Below, piece after piece: positions 25,071-36,971 of a stretch of DNA of 64,000 bases. The DNA comes from Aralia elata (taxonomy: Eukaryota; Streptophyta; Magnoliopsida; Apiales; Araliaceae): positions 72,112,479 through 72,176,478 of the forward strand of contig CM068385.1 in assembly GCA_034770075.1 (NCBI GenBank). Reading direction: 5' to 3'. The position numbers and the translations under genes were made by a program. The stretch's first letter is position 1. Every line of letters begins with the position of its first letter. The notes under the pieces are model-generated. The model did not search any database and had not been told where the DNA came from. It worked only from the letters and a program-made list of their open reading frames with translations.

Positions 25071-25198
25071 ATTATTCTCGTATTCTACTCGTACAATAAT
25101 TCATATTATACTCGTATTATTCTCATATTCGACTCGTATAATAATTCGTATTATACTCATACTATTCTCGTATTCTACTCGTATAATAATTCGTATCT
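25071..25198. repeat. Short tandem repeat in U3 of solo LTR
   Basis: About two and a half units of 45-50 bases built from ACTCGTATAATAATTCGTA and ATTATACTCGTATTATTCTC. They lie upstream of the minus-strand TATA box, where plant retrotransposons can carry enhancer repeats. Confidence 0.6.
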
Positions 25199-25592
25199 AG
25201 GTTTTAACCCTAAGGTTAAATTCTCAGTTGACTTCCAAAATTAGTTCGATAAGCCGAAAAACTGCGTTTTTCGTTTTTGAATTATATTAGAGATTACATC
25301 TCGTGACATCATATAAACGCTATGGCGTCTTTCGAAAAATAAAAAAATAAAAAAGGCGTTTGTAATGTGAATAGTGCTATTTCTTCTTTTTGTCGGGAAA
25401 ATTTTTATTTTCGTTTACGAAACCCTAGTTCGTAAATTCTTACACGTAAACACAATCTAGGTCATAATAAGACCTTTAAACACATACAATCACATTTACA
25501 CGTAATAATCTCAATAAAAACTCATTTTATTATATATTCATATTCATAACCCAAATAGTAGATTACACGAATTTTCGGGTTGTCAGAGATAC

Positions 25593-26456
25593 TTTAGCAA
25601 AGATTTTCTAGATCATCTCAAAGATAATAGTATTTTGTCAAAATAGACATCTCCTGATATGCAAAAATTAATTGGTGTAGCTAAAAGGAGAAATTGTACA
25701 TTGTTAGACATGGTGCAGTCCATGATGATTTTTACCGATATTCCAGTATCCCTTTGGGGTTATGCCCTAGAAACGACTACATATCTACTGAATTAGGTAC
25801 CCTCAGAATTCTTCCCCAAAACTCCATATTAGTTATAGACAGGGAGGAAACCTAGTTTTAAGCATGTTAAGATTAGAGGTTGTCCAGCTTATGTGAACAA
25901 GTTTCAAAAGGATAAGCTTGGGATAAGATCTGACCAGTGTAGATTTATGGACCTCCTAAAGTAAGTTTAGGGTATTATTTCTATAATACTACTAAGCAAA
26001 AGGTGTTTGTTGTGAAACACACTGCCTTTTTGGATAAATGAGTTTATACTTGAAGGGGATAGTGGGAGGAAAAATAGATCTTGAAGAAGTTCAAGAACCA
26101 CAAAGCACTTTAAGTCAAACCGAGGAACCTGTAGATAGACGTATTGTACCACAACTGAATCATAAATCTGGAAGAGTACCGAAGATACCTAAGAGGTATG
26201 GATTCATCATAGAGGATGATGATGTGGTATGCATCATAGAGGATGATGATCCAGTTATATACGATGAGGCTATGAGTAGTAAACACTCAGAGAAATGACA
26301 AATGACCATGACATCCAAAATGGACTTCATATATAAAAAACTAAGTGCGGACTTTGGTTAACCCCCCGAAAGGCGTAAAGCCTATAGGGTGTATATGGGT
26401 CTTTAAGAGAAAGACTGGAGCAGATGGTAAGGTGGGGACCTATAAGGCCAAACTGG
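25593..26456 (+). pseudogene. Copia integrase C-terminus and start of reverse transcriptase, decayed
   Basis: Continues the copia element after the solo LTR. Recognisable pieces include the integrase C-terminal region (GYALETTTYLLN, then CPAYV and LGIRSDQCRFM) and the entry to RT (KTGADGKVGTYKAKLV), with stops in all frames. It ends abruptly at about 26456, where an LTR tail replaces the next part of RT. Confidence 0.72.
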
Positions 26457-26614
26457 TTGTAATTCTTATTCTCCATCTCTTTCGTTTAATTAATAATTGT
26501 GCATAAAGAAAGATCATGGTGATGGTTTGTATGAAAAATTTTAAAATCTGATTTTATCGCGCTTCCGCTTTATTTATGTAATTTGATTGCATGTTCGCGT
26601 TATACAAACCTAAC
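26457..26614 (+). repeat. Copia LTR 3'-end fragment embedded in RT
   Basis: This stretch matches the last part of the copia LTR at 47262-47419 and ends in the same CAAACCTAACA. It replaces the fingers and part of the palm of the RT. Confidence 0.75.
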
Positions 26615-27701
26615 AACAGCCAGAGGAATTTGTTTTAAAGGTTAAAACAAATCGAGTAAGTAAGCTACAACGATGTATTCATGAATTGAAGCAAACTTCT
26701 CAAATATGGAACATCTATTTTGATGAGACAATTAAATAGTTTGATTTTATCAAAAATAAGGATGAACCAAGTATGTACATAAGGTCAGTGGGAGTACAGT
26801 GACATTCTTAGTACTATATGTTTACATAATACAGATAAGGAATGTCATACCAATGTTATAATCAGTAAAGATATTGTTAGCTAAACATTCCTCCATAGAA
26901 GATTTGGGAGAAGCATCCTATAATTTGAGGATAATGATCTATATAGATAGATCTAAAAGGATGCTCGGCTTGACCCAAGGAACGTACATTCATTTTATGC
27001 TAAAGGGGTTTAGCATGGAAAACTCCAAGAGAGGTCTCATGCTAATGAGTCATGGAGTGTATCTCTCTAACAATTGTCCCTAAAGACACCTGAAGAGAGA
27101 GATCGCATGCAGTGATACGTACGAGACCAGATATTACTTATGCACTAAATGTGACAAGCAGATATCAGTCAAATCCTAGAGAAGATCACTATAAGACAGT
27201 GAAGAATATCCTAAAGTACTTAAGAAGAACTAAGGATGTATATCTAATGTATGGTGGGTCTGATATGAAACTAGAGGGCTATAAAGACTCAAGTTTTTTA
27301 GACTAACCAATACGACAACAAATCCACTTTAGGGTATGTGTTTACCTTAAACGGTGGTGTAGTGAGTTGGAAAGGTTCCAAACAACAAAGAGTTATTGAT
27401 TTAGTGACAAAGATAAAGTATATAGCTATAAATGAAGCTGCAAAGTTGGTTGTTTGGATGAAAAGTTTATTACAGAACTTGGAATAATTCCAAGTCTCAT
27501 ATGGGATTCAAACATATGTTGCGGCACTTTCATTTGATTAGAGAAAGCATTAAAAGAAGAGAAGTCATCTTAGAGAGAATGGACTATCAGAACAACATTG
27601 CAGATCCATTTATTAAAGCATTATCCAACATCAGGACGATCGCACTTAGAGAAGATGGGTATGAGATACCGAGGCATTTGGCTTTAGTGCTAGTGGGAGA
27701 T
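26615..27701 (+). pseudogene. Copia reverse transcriptase and RNase H remnant
   Basis: Copia RT resumes at KLQRCIHELKQTSQIW and continues through LGEASYNLRIMIY, MENSKRGL and the RNase H region near TRPDITYALNVTSRYQSNP, with many stops and shifts. The end reads NNIADPFIKALS before the LTR. The Asp-Asp active site box is not recoverable by eye around 26810-26850. Non-functional. Confidence 0.78.
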
Positions 27702-29444
27702 TGAAAGTATTATGCCCTCAAGCCAATCACATATGATGTGATAAGCATTTACTCTATAATCTTGTTCATTTATTAACAAAAGAATTCATTTAATTAAAGG
27801 CATACTTTATCCATGATTAATTGGTTGAATTAATTAAATGTAATAAACCCATAGTTTTGGAGAAATGTTTTTAGAATCATGACGATGATCATGCTAATGA
27901 GATCTAAATTCTAGATAGCTTAAAACTAAAATGTTCATAATCGTTGGATCACTAATGTGGGGTTACTAATCCCGGATAGATTAGTACATACTATGCTTGT
28001 TCTATTGAAGAGGATGATTGATCTCATAATCATTTGTGTGGAGACACTAAAACAAGTATGTAGGTGCTTATTGGAGAATAAGTTCATTGAACGTGATTCG
28101 TTTAAAGGAACCCTAATGGAGTTTTACTTGTCTGAGAATGGGAGTTCCTATATTGATAGTTGTATAAGTGATCATTGGATTTGGGATCATCATAGTACTC
28201 TGTGTATTCTGAATTATACTTTGTCATATTTCTTAATACTTTAGAGTATGTCATAGGGTATGTTTGAGTATAATAAAGTGTACATAGAGGTAGGTGAATG
28301 ATCAACATAGGATCTACCACTTCAAGTAAAGGGAGAGAATGTCCTATGCGATTCGATAAGTGACAACTCAGAAATCTTTGGCCAATGTGCAATGGAAATT
28401 AGAAAGGAGTTTTTAATTTACATTAATCAGAGTTGTGCATTTTAGAATCGAAATGCATATGGTTAAATAAATAAGACTTGTCAGTAATTTCATGTCTTAT
28501 GTTTAATCGGGACATTGTATGGTAGAAGGATTGAATTGTACGGTAACTATTAACGAAATAGGTTTTTTGTATTCTTTGTGATAATCTTTGTGATTGAACA
28601 TTGAATTCATATTATCCGGATAGTCATGATATATTATTTATGAAGTGTCACTCATGATGTTGAATAAATATTATTTATTTATATTTGAAGTAAAGGAGTT
28701 TATTCATTATAAATAATATTAGAATGGTTCTAATTTATTTATTTTACTTACCGACTTAATATTGAACCTAGAGGGTCACACTATAAGAAAAGGAGAAACA
28801 TAATTTTAGAAGTGATTGGCTTAATAATAATAAATTAAGTGTATTTAATTTATTTGTGGAATAAATTAAATAGCTTAATATTTATAATTTAGTATTTGGA
28901 GAAATACTAAATTATAAATTAATAAGAGGAGTCTTATTATTTATTATTATTAATATTTAGTTCCTTGGGAATTAAATTAAAACCCCAAATCCTAAAAAGT
29001 TTAGGAGAGAGGGTTAGTCTATAAATTTGAGGAGTCTTATTGTGGGATAGACTAATGATATTTGCTTCTCTCTTGCAAGTATTTTCAAAACCGTAAGGAG
29101 TTAGGATAGAGAGAATTAGGGCTAGCCACCCAAGATCTAGTAGAATCTAAATTCACATCTTCAATCATATTCTCTTGGTGGATCACCTCTTGGGCGTTAC
29201 ACACTATTGTAGCGAACGTTTGATTTGATACATTAGAGAAACGCAAAGGAACAAAGGATTGGAGCTTGAAGATTTTATCAAGGAGTTGATCATTTTCTAA
29301 GGTATATCTTTTATCCTTCCTGGACTAAAAATATTGCATAAAGTGATTCTTGGGATTGCAGAAAAATTTTAAATTCAATTTATGCCATGTTTCCGCTGTT
29401 TTATAATATGATTTTATGTATGTTATTGTTTCTACAAACTAACA
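27702..29444 (+). repeat. 3' LTR of copia element, 1743 bp
   Basis: Begins TGAAAGTATTATGCCC after the RNase H end and finishes ACAAACTAACA at 29444. It aligns with the partial LTR at 46040-47419 and, inverted, with 29736-30238. A TATA-like CTATAAATTTG is at 29019-29029. ORFs at 27957-28244 and 28102-28392 fall in LTR sequence and are not genes. Confidence 0.8.
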
Positions 29445-29735
29445 AGGACAACATTAGCGCTTCACTTAATCTCTTCTTGAGTTCCTGAAAACTCTCCTCG
29501 CATTTCTCCGTCTATATATATTTCACTGTCTTCCTCGTCAAATTTGCCAACAGGGTAACTATCTTCAAAAAATCTTGAATGAATCTCTGATAGTAGCCCG
29601 CTAACCATAAGAAATTACGCACTTCTATCACTATTTTCGGTTGTTCCCAATTAATTACTGCTTCCACCTTCGATGGATCTATGAATATATTGTCTTTGTC
29701 GATCACGTGGCCCAAAAATTGTATTACTATCACTT
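29445..29735 (-). pseudogene. Minus-strand gypsy RT/RNase H fragment
   Basis: Translating the minus strand gives the RT connection region (FLGHVIDKD, VEAVINWEQPK, then YYQRFIQDF) and the EESFQELKKRLS stretch. It matches 40345-40620 of the Tekay-like element in this window but is more diverged. It is joined directly to copia LTR pieces at both ends, with no LTR of its own. Confidence 0.82.
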
Positions 29736-30238
29736 GATCACCATCATGATGATTTCAAGTCCAAGGATCACTTGTACTACTATCACTTGAGGAATTCCTA
29801 TTGATAGGCGAGTAAAACTCCATTAGGTATTCCTTAGCGAGCCAAGTTCAGTGAACTTATTCTCCAATAAGCACCTACATTCTTGCTTTAGTGTCTCCAC
29901 ACAAATGATTATGAGATCAATCATCCTCTTCCTAAGAGCAAGCAATGTATGTACTAATCTATCCGGATTCACTAATCCCCTTTTTAGTAATCCAACGATT
30001 AGGAACGATTTTAGTTTGTGAGCTATCTGGAATTTAGATCTCATTAGCATGATCACCATCATGATTCTAAAAATATTGCTCAAAACTATGGGTTTATCAC
30101 ATTTAATATAACAACACTATGTAGATAATATAAAATGCCTTTTAAGAAAATCAATTCTTTTATTAATAAATGAATAAGATTACAAAGTATATGCTACATC
30201 ATATCAAATATGATTGGCTTGTGTGCATACTACTTTCA
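29736..30238 (-). repeat. Minus-strand 5' part of a copia LTR
   Basis: On the minus strand it begins TGAAAGTAGTATGC at 30238 and follows the first 500 bases of the copia LTR. It stops in the segment around GTGATAGTAGTACAAG, close to where the LTR piece at 46040 starts. Confidence 0.75.
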
Positions 30239-30712
30239 CCATCTTTACTGGAATGCGCCACTCGGTTCCAAGAACAATCTTATCATTAATACTGTGATTG
30301 TCAGATAGATAAACTATCGATATGAAAGAGATATCCATAAGATATGAATCTATACATCCAAGTGAGGGTATCCAAACACAGTTAATGTTCTGACAAGAAC
30401 TACTATCTGTTATGAGATACTGTGAACCTTGGATAGATAGAAATTATATATTATGGAATATTTATAATTGATTAGTTTAAACGTGAGCACCAAATCTGCT
30501 ACAGGGAGTGTAGAGAATTTGGGGGCTTTACACCAGGTTTCGGCGGGCACGAACGAGAATAACCAGATTCAAACTAACCTATCAACCAAGGATCCAACCC
30601 CGGCAGATCACCAAGATTCGAAACCCCATATCCAAACGCCCTAAGCATCCACCAAATCAGATCATAACTCCTACGACCATCCCACTAAAGTCATAGCCCC
30701 CCTACTAATCTG
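30239..30712 (+). other. Unassigned flank with a possible LTR end
   Basis: No gene. Around 30485-30532 it resembles the last bases of the Tekay LTR (GAGCACCAAATCTG, then TTTGGGGGCTTTACA), so it may be the end of a related LTR followed by some internal sequence. Not certain. Confidence 0.35.
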
Positions 30713-33497
30713 TGTAACGAATGCAATTTTTGTGATTAAATAAAAATATTTATTGAATTATATAAATGTTTTTATTAATTTATTTATGGAGTAAAATAAA
30801 TAATAAAGTTATTGTGGAATAGTTCATGTTAAGTGTAATTATGTTAAATGTTATTTGTATGTGATTTGATGTAATTATTCTAAGTTAATAATTAAATTAG
30901 ATGATTATTGATTTATTTGAATAAAATGATTTATTAAATTATTTGGATTAATTTATAGATGGCCAAATAGAAGTTATGATTAAATTTATATTGTTACAAT
31001 TTAATTGATTAAAGTGTGACAATTGAAGCATATCATATAATAAGTATTAAAATAATTAAAAGAAGATTAATTTATTTTTACCAAACAAAGCCTTGTGGCT
31101 TTTGAATTCCTTTTTTTTTAATTTGGTATTTGCCAAACAAGCCTTAAAGGCTTTTGAATTATGTAACTGATGATTGTAAAATTAAAGTACGTGATTATAT
31201 TTTATCAGTTTTTATTTGTAAGTTTCATCAGTTCAATTGTTAAGTATAGAAAAGCAAGAACAGAGCTTTTGAGAGAAAAGAAAAATTGAGAGTTGAGAGT
31301 TCTTTGAATTGAGAAGGAGAAGGAAGAGAATTACTAAGCTAGGAAATCATTTTGTTAGCTCAAAGGTATAATCCTTTTTAAAAGTTCTTCACTATATTCT
31401 TATTACTTTACTTCTCTGTATATGATTTCTATTTTACTGTATGTGAATTCATATGCTAAATACATGAATTATTTGATTATAATTGATTCTAAGCATGTAT
31501 TAGAGATTATGTGTTGATTATAAATTAATTTGAAGGAGTTAATCCATGAAATAATGTTTTAGAATGAAGTTTTTTTTTGGTTTTACAGAGCTTTACTTTC
31601 ATGTATGGCATATATGTATGAAAATTGGTGTTCAATTTGATTGTTAACTGGTAAATTGACATTTGATTATGATTAGATAATGAAAAACAAAAAGAATGCA
31701 AGTAGAATGGATTAAAATGGTTGAAAAATGAATTCACAGTGTTTGATTTCATTAAAATGGCTAAAACATGAATATTTGGTTTAAACAGGGAATTTTTGGT
31801 TCAATTTGGTTGGTTATGTGTATTATAATGGTTAGAATGTTTAGAAACATGTTGGGTAATTGTTTTCTAGCATGTTTGATGTCTGGGTATGTTTAATTTA
31901 TGTGCTAGATGGTAGAATTCGGAAATATTTGGCCAAATTTGGCCTAAGTTTTCACTGGTTCGCGAACTGTAGAAGGTGTCAGTCGCGTCTACCGCCCCAG
32001 CGGTAGAAATGAGCTAAAAATATCGCCTCGGCGGTCCTGTCGCCCTGGCGGCATAATTGCATTAGATTCTTCGCCCCGATGACAGCCTCGCCCCGACGAC
32101 GATTTTGTTAAGAAATTCACCGCCCCGGCGGTGGAACACTAAAAAAAAAATTAACAATAAATAAATAAATAATAAAATTTATTTATTTATTTTGTGATAT
32201 TGCTATGTTGTTATATGTATGTTTAAAACCTATATTGAGTAATAAATGACCAATGTGATACCACGAGGGTTGTTAGCAAATATTTGTGGAATATCGAATG
32301 TCAATCGAGATGGTACAATAAAATAGGATAAGAACGAGACTTAAAATGTATATGAATCTATAACTAATTATTGTTATCGTTTTGTAATCAAAATGTATAG
32401 GGTGATTAAGGGACGTGCATTATTTAAATCTGTAATCTACGCTCGAAGCAAGTTTTTTACCCTTAATCTTATTATTTCGTTTAAAGCAAGTTTAATTTCA
32501 TTGAGCCAACTTATTAACCTTAGCTCATTGTTATTGAAGCAAGGTTGTTATCATGTCAAGTACCTATGTATCATTCAAGTCATTTGATATACGATTATTG
32601 ATCATTATTCAGACTTTGATTATAAATTCCATTGTACAACTTCATTGATGAATCAAATGCTTTAGTGACTAGCAAACCCTTATTGATTCAGCTAGTCCTT
32701 AGTTGATGAGCGTTCTAAAGACTTAGAATATTTTAATAATTGTTCCGAACCAAGTTCTTTTTGGTACGGATTCTGATACTAGACTGAGATGAACAACCCT
32801 AATATAGGGGATTAATTACGCGACAACGTTAAAATGTTTGTGCACAATACATTGTACAAAGGGTTGATCCCCCTGAGTACGAGATGGATGGTCCATAGTC
32901 TATAAGACTGTTAAAGGTTACGGTAGAAATACTTGTTAACCTAGGACATAGTTCGAGGTCTTGTGACCCTCAGATGCACTTTTATCCTTGAATCTATACT
33001 CAGTTCTTGAGTTTAGCATTTTATTGAGCTTTCAGATTTTTGATTTATCATTGATTGACTTCAGAAAAACTATTACTCCCAGTTAAGGTTTATTCCAATA
33101 ATCATATAAATGTTATTGTTTCCATACTTGTGAGCAATTGTTTGCTCACTCTTGCATTAAATACATTGCAGCTAAGGCTGAGAAATCAGATGAGCCGTCC
33201 ACTAGCAAGGGCAAGGGTAAGGGCAAGATGAGCAAATGAAGATGTTTAGTTTATTTGTTGTAGTTTTTTGTAAAAGTCTTATTTAAATTTTATGTTTTTA
33301 TTCCGCGTTGATGTAATAGAGGTTAGATAACCTGGGATTTGTTTGATTAAGAGATTGGAGATGTAACCCCTTTTTGTGGGAAGATGTTTTATTCAGTTTA
33401 ATTATATTATCTTAATCATGGGTAATTAGTAATGAATGTATGCTATAGTGAACACCAAATCTGTGGAGTTGAAGTATCCGGATTTGGGGGTGTCACA
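30713..33497 (+). repeat. 5' LTR of Tekay-like element, 2785 bp
   Basis: Begins TGTAACGAATGC and ends GGGGGTGTCACA, three bases before the primer site. Positions 31981-32130 hold repeated CGCCCCGGCGG-type phrases. No gene is present; the small ORFs recur in the other LTR but lack any domain. Confidence 0.9.
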
Positions 33498-33500
33498 GGT

Positions 33501-33512
33501 TGGTATCAGAGC
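33501..33512 (+). other. Primer binding site, initiator tRNA-Met type
   Basis: TGGTATCAGAGC is complementary to the 3' end of plant initiator tRNA-Met. The same site follows the second LTR at 45380-45391. Confidence 0.92.
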
Positions 33513-34539
33513 TGATAGGTTATGAACCTTTAGGTGGGGAAAAACCTTAGGGTACACTACAAGAAAAAGGGCTAATCTCGACGGATTTATCCTCGACCGA
33601 TTTAATTCCGTCGAAGATAGAGTATTTCCGACGGAATAGTTCGTCGAAAATAGTTCCCTCGGAATTACACTAATCCCGACGGAATTCCGCCCGAAATAGA
33701 GGGCCCTGTTTGGCGCCAAGTTTCCCGCCAGCGCGAACCTTAATTTCGACGGAATTTTATTTATTTCCGAGGGAAGTTCCGTCGGAATTAAGTTATAAAA
33801 CCTAATTTCGCTTCAGTCGCCGCAACAGTCGACATTTCCTCTCTCTCTCTCTCTTAATTTTTTCTCTCGTTCTCTCTCTCGGGAGATTATCTCTCTCCCT
33901 CTCCGATCTCCTCTTGCGCCGTCCCACCCTCCCACCACCACCGTCGCCACCTCGCCACCACCGTCGCCCCCCTCTCCGATCACCTCCAGCCGAAGGACCT
34001 CCTGCTGGCGGCGGCTCCTCCGACGGCGGCTCCTCCCTGTTCGGACGGCGTGACAGTGGTCATACTCCTCCTCCTCGTCGTCTAGTAACGTGTGTAAGAT
34101 CTATTTGATGACCTCTAATTATCAGTAAGTAATTTTTAATAATTTTTGATAAATTGGGACTGCATTAATGTGTAATTTGCAGTATATGTACATATGTTCT
34201 AATAAATATGGATTGCTGAAAATGCTTGGGACTGCCTTATATCATATGAATTTATATTGCTGATAAATATGGATTGCTGGAATACATATGTTTGGGATTT
34301 TTGATAAATACATTATCATTTCTGCTATCATTTTGGAACTGCTATTATTTTGGAACTGCCTTATATCATATGATATATGATATTGGTAAATCATTTTGGA
34401 ACAACTATCGTGTTTTGGGCCTGTTATTGCTAGATTACAGTGGATCAAATCTTGGTATATTTGCTATTTCTGACGGAATTCTCGACAGAATTTCAGTCAG
34501 GATTATGTATTTATGTATTATTTATGTATTATCTACTCA

Positions 34540-35090
34540 TAAAATAAAATAGAATAAAATTAATTAAATTTACTTAAATAATATGATATAAATATAATAC
34601 AAAATTAAATAAAATAAATTTAATAAATTATATAATAAAATTTAATACACTATAAAATTAAAAGAAATTTAATAAATTATAGAATATAATATAATACAAA
34701 ATAAAATAAAATAAAATTAAAATTAATTAAAAATTATAATAAAATAAATATAATTTATTATATTAAAATAATGATAATAAATTATATAATTTATTACAAA
34801 AGTAAATAAAATAATAGTAATAATAATAATAAATTAGAATAAAATAAATTTAATTTATTAACTTAAAAGAAATTTAATAAATTATATAATATAATATAAT
34901 ACAAAATAAAATAAAATAAAATTAAAAATAATTAAAAAATTATAATAAAATAAATTTAATTTAATAATTTAAAAATAAAGATAATAAATTATATAATATA
35001 ATACAAAAGAAAATAAAATAAAATTAAAAATAATAATAAATTAGAATAAAATAAATTTAATTTATTAACTTAAAAGAAATTTAATAAATT
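34540..35090. repeat. AT-rich low-complexity tract within CACTA element
   Basis: Some 550 bases made almost only of A and T, with repeated AAATAAAATAAATT-like phrases, in imperfect blocks of about 170-180 bases (compare 34650-34760 with 34860-34970). No gene. Confidence 0.75.
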
Positions 35091-35099
35091 GGGATAGAG

Positions 35100-36035
35100 C
35101 CCACACACCAAAGGACTCTACCATGTCTCCCGCAGCATTAGCTATACGGGTAAGTGTAATCGTAATTTTACGTAATGTTTAATAGTAGTTAGTTCATAAA
35201 ATGTTACACTTAGCTTACGTATAAGCCATAAATTACAGGACCGATTTCAGGCTAGTCGGGACCAGCGTGTAGCTGAGTTGCAGACGGCTAGGGGGGATTC
35301 TGAGACATTAAATTCCACCGTTCCTCCGCCCGAGATTGAATTATCTCGGGATGAGGAGCTGGCACTATGGGTCGCGGCTCAGGATCCCCCTACTAGCAGT
35401 ACCAGCAGATATCGAGTGCTGGGATTGCCGAGGGTACCAGCGTATACATTACCTGGAGGTAATATTATTTCGAATTAGTTAAGATTAAGTAACTGCATAT
35501 ATTATTAGTAATATATTATTAGTAATGATATATTTATTTGTGCAGGCTCTAGCCAGCGTCAGCGCCCGAGACCTTCTGTCGGACCATCTCATACAGGCAC
35601 TGGCCTGGACGACGAGATTTTCCAGAGGGTGATGGCTGCGGTGTCGGAGACGTTTCGTACGGATCCGATCATCCGTTGTCAGGAGTTGCCCAGCCGAGCT
35701 CGCCTTCACCAGCTCGCCCAGGATATTGCAGCAGGGGCCACCGTCGATAGTACGGGTATCCCGCAGGAGCAGTTCGTCGCGATACGCGATGAGGTGCTCC
35801 GGTTGGTGGTGACATTACTATCGGAGGCTTTTGGCCCGATTGGGAGTCAGCCCCCGCCAACTCAGGTATATTATATTTACTTGTACTTATTTAATCTGCA
35901 TGTTATTCGAATAATACTTTCATACGGACTAATGCGTTATATTTTTAATTGTATCAACAGGGTGGCGTTGGCGATGGTGATGGCGATGGTGTCGGCGACA
36001 GAGGGGATGATGACGTTTCTTTGCGTACACCATAG
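35100..36035 (+). pseudogene. 3' exons of a CACTA (En/Spm-type) gene inside the deleted element
   Basis: Four exons join in phase at GT-AG introns: an exon ending 35149 (left border unclear), 35239-35458, 35546-35865, and 35961-36035 ending in TAG. The second exon carries RDEELALWVAA followed by YRVLGLPR, resembling the C-terminal part of plant En/Spm-like proteins (a 'GLG/GLP' motif after an LW segment). The third encodes a helix-rich stretch (QRVMAAVSETF), and the last an acidic Gly/Asp tail. The 5' coding part is replaced by AT-rich low-complexity DNA. Exact role unknown; it cannot be a full transposase. Confidence 0.65.
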
Positions 36036-36971
36036 TTCATGCCCATGTTATATATGTAGTTTCGTTTGCTTAGGTGTTTTGTATTTAAAACCTACTTAAT
36101 TGTTTTGTAAATCATATCTTGTAAAGTTTAGTTTGATTCTTTGTAAATCGATGTAATATTCTTTAGTTTTGAATGTATCTCGGGACATAATGAGTTAATT
36201 TTTATAGTTTTTAACGTTATGAGTTGATTATGATGTATGTTGTTCTTGTTAAGAGGCTATTGGTATTGTAATATATGTGTTGTTGGGATAAAGCAGGTTA
36301 CAGGTACAAAAATAGGGTTTAAAAACCTGGAAAATTAAAAAAACAAATAATTTATTTAAAAAAAAAATTGTTATTTTCGACGGAATAAGGTGTTTCCGAC
36401 GAACGTTCCGTCGGAATTAAGCATCATTATTTATTTTTAAAAATACATATTTCCGACGGAAGAAATTTATTTCCGACGGACATCCGTCGGAATTATCTTC
36501 TTAGTGGGCGACCCGTGAAGCGACACGTGGCAAGGTATCAACGACGGACTTATTTTCGACGGATTTGATTCCGTCAAGGAAATCTTATATCCGACGAAAC
36601 GTCCGTCGGAAATAGTCCGTCGGAAATAATGCTATTACGACGGAAATTTTGACGAACTTATTTCCGAGGGCATTATTTCCGGCCGAATTTCCGACGGAAT
36701 ATTCGGTCGGAAGTATCTTATTTCCGACGGAATAAGACTATTTCCGACGGAATATTCCATCGGAATTACATGTTTTTGGTGTAGTGGTAGTAGCCTTTTA
36801 GAAGATAGAGAATATAGTGGTGATAAACTCGTATCGAGTTCTAAGGAATGAATTACGGAAATTCATAAAAGATAATAAACTGATTATGTGTTATGTGCTT
36901 ATTTGATAACAAACTTATGTGCTCGTGAGTATTATCGAGTAGTAATTAAAACTTGAAATTTTGGTGGCAGG

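Larger units (their letters stand above)
22373..25587 (-). repeat. Minus-strand solo LTR inserted in copia element, 3.2 kb
   Basis: On the minus strand it begins TGACAACCCG near 25585 and ends GGGGGCGTTATA at 22373. GATAC occurs just before (22368-22372) and just after (25588-25592), consistent with a 5 bp target duplication; two extra bases at the right edge are unexplained. Joining the flanks continues the copia reading. The 3' end resembles the LARD LTR end. A minus TATA box is at about 24884-24893, with a CT-rich leader at 24720-24830. A GCGTAGC-type GC-rich phrase is at 23911-24003. No gene. Confidence 0.8.
33555..36786 (+). mobile_element. Non-autonomous CACTA (En/Spm) transposon, 3232 bp, TSD GTA
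   Basis: Starts CACTACAAGAAAAAGG and ends TTTTTGGTGTAGTG. GTA is duplicated at 33552-33554 and 36787-36789. The homologous leader at 45421-45440 has a single GTA and no insert, an empty site that confirms both borders. Subterminal regions (33584-33790 and 36375-36775) are full of TTCCGACGGAAT-type repeats. Inside are a CT-rich 5' leader near 33838-33912, a GC-rich ORF start at 33914-34108, an AT-rich low-complexity run at 34540-35090 and 3' exons of a CACTA gene. The main transposase region is missing. Confidence 0.93.

Noticed and set aside
27957..28392. ORFs of about 95 codons on both strands
   Set aside because: They lie inside the copia LTR, and the related LTR pieces do not keep them open.
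32393..32587. 64-codon ORF repeated at 44340-44534
   Set aside because: It recurs because both are LTR copies. It has no domain and no sign of coding constraint.
33501..33512. tRNA-like matches at primer binding sites
   Set aside because: Only the 12-18 base complement to the tRNA 3' end is present; there is no tRNA gene.
33914..34108. Pro/Arg-rich ORF near the CACTA left end
   Set aside because: Could be a 5' exon, but composition is simple and no domain or splice partner can be shown, so it was not called as a gene.
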